DNA from: Hyphomicrobium sp.
GTDB lineage: Bacteria; Pseudomonadota; Alphaproteobacteria; Rhizobiales; Hyphomicrobiaceae
Reading direction: 5' to 3'
Length of the DNA: 5,393 bases
Assembly: GCA_030609245.1 (NCBI GenBank)
Contig: JAUWCP010000167.1
Location: 1 to 5,393, forward strand
Below are positions 5,352-5,393 of this stretch, piece after piece (within the stretch, counting starts at the first letter, position 1; the number at the start of each line of letters is the position of its first letter). The translations under genes were made by a program, and so were the position numbers. A model generated the notes under the pieces. It did no database searches. It saw only the letters and a list, made by a program, of their open reading frames with translations, and was not told the origin of the DNA.

Positions 5352-5376
5352 GGCCAACTTGTGTCCATCTTGGCCA
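5349..5376. repeat. Direct repeat CTTGGCCA, two copies 20 bases apart
   Basis: CTTGGCCA occurs at 5349-5356 and again at 5369-5376, an offset of exactly 20 bases or about two helical turns. Each copy contains the palindrome TGGCCA. They lie across the start region of the small helix-turn-helix gene. Further TGGCCA copies occur at 5303-5308 and 5082-5087, though these coincide with Trp-Pro-Arg codons. They may be binding sites for the encoded protein or for the integrase arm domain; chance is not excluded. Confidence 0.35.
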
Positions 5377-5393
5377 TTGTTTTTGGACGTGGC

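Noticed and set aside
1..5393. CRISPR array, insertion sequence, rRNA or toxin-antitoxin pair
   Set aside because: No regularly spaced repeats, transposase, terminal inverted repeats, rRNA sequence or toxin/antitoxin-like gene pair could be seen on either strand.

Overview
The window looks like a chromosomal segment of an alphaproteobacterium, most likely in the Hyphomicrobiales (Bradyrhizobium/Rhodopseudomonas/Hyphomicrobium-like). This rests on three things: a bacterial homologue of mitochondrial complex I subunit NDUFS4 placed directly behind a tRNA-Pro, a methanol/ethanol-family PQQ dehydrogenase, and an integrase plus helix-turn-helix pair of a type I associate with rhizobia. The genus cannot be fixed from this sequence alone.

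Layout. (1) Positions 1-282, minus strand: the first 94 codons of a periplasmic PQQ-dependent alcohol dehydrogenase, cut by the left edge. (2) 283-683: a 401-base divergent intergenic region with several inverted repeats. (3) 684-806, plus: a very short secreted-peptide gene of 40 codons with a good ribosome binding site and an obvious signal peptide. (4) 807-1271: 465 bases with no convincing gene. (5) 1272-1348: tRNA-Pro(UGG), then after 29 bases the NDUFS4-like gene (1378-1683), probably on the same transcript. (6) 1774-3477, minus: a 567-residue major facilitator of the oxalate/formate antiporter (OFA) family with an extra C-terminal hydrophobic segment. (7) 3773-3849: tRNA-Arg(UCU). (8) 3864-5102, minus: a tyrosine recombinase whose stop lies 14 bases past the tRNA CCA end. 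Upstream of it (5099-5338) is a small helix-turn-helix protein of excisionase type, and the two genes overlap by four bases (GTGA).

Interpretation. Everything up to the tRNA-Arg reads as ordinary core chromosome: alcohol oxidation, organic-acid transport, respiration and tRNAs. From the tRNA-Arg 3' end rightwards it reads as the first few genes of an integrative element (genomic island, ICE or prophage) that continues past the right edge. The integrase and the small helix-turn-helix protein form a translationally coupled integration/excision module, with the tRNA 3' end as the likely attachment site. No other cargo of the element is visible. I do not see a clearly new biological system. The items most worth checking are the tiny secreted peptide beside the dehydrogenase, the C-terminal extension of the transporter, the altered active-site box of the integrase, and the TGGCCA-type repeats in front of the small helix-turn-helix gene.
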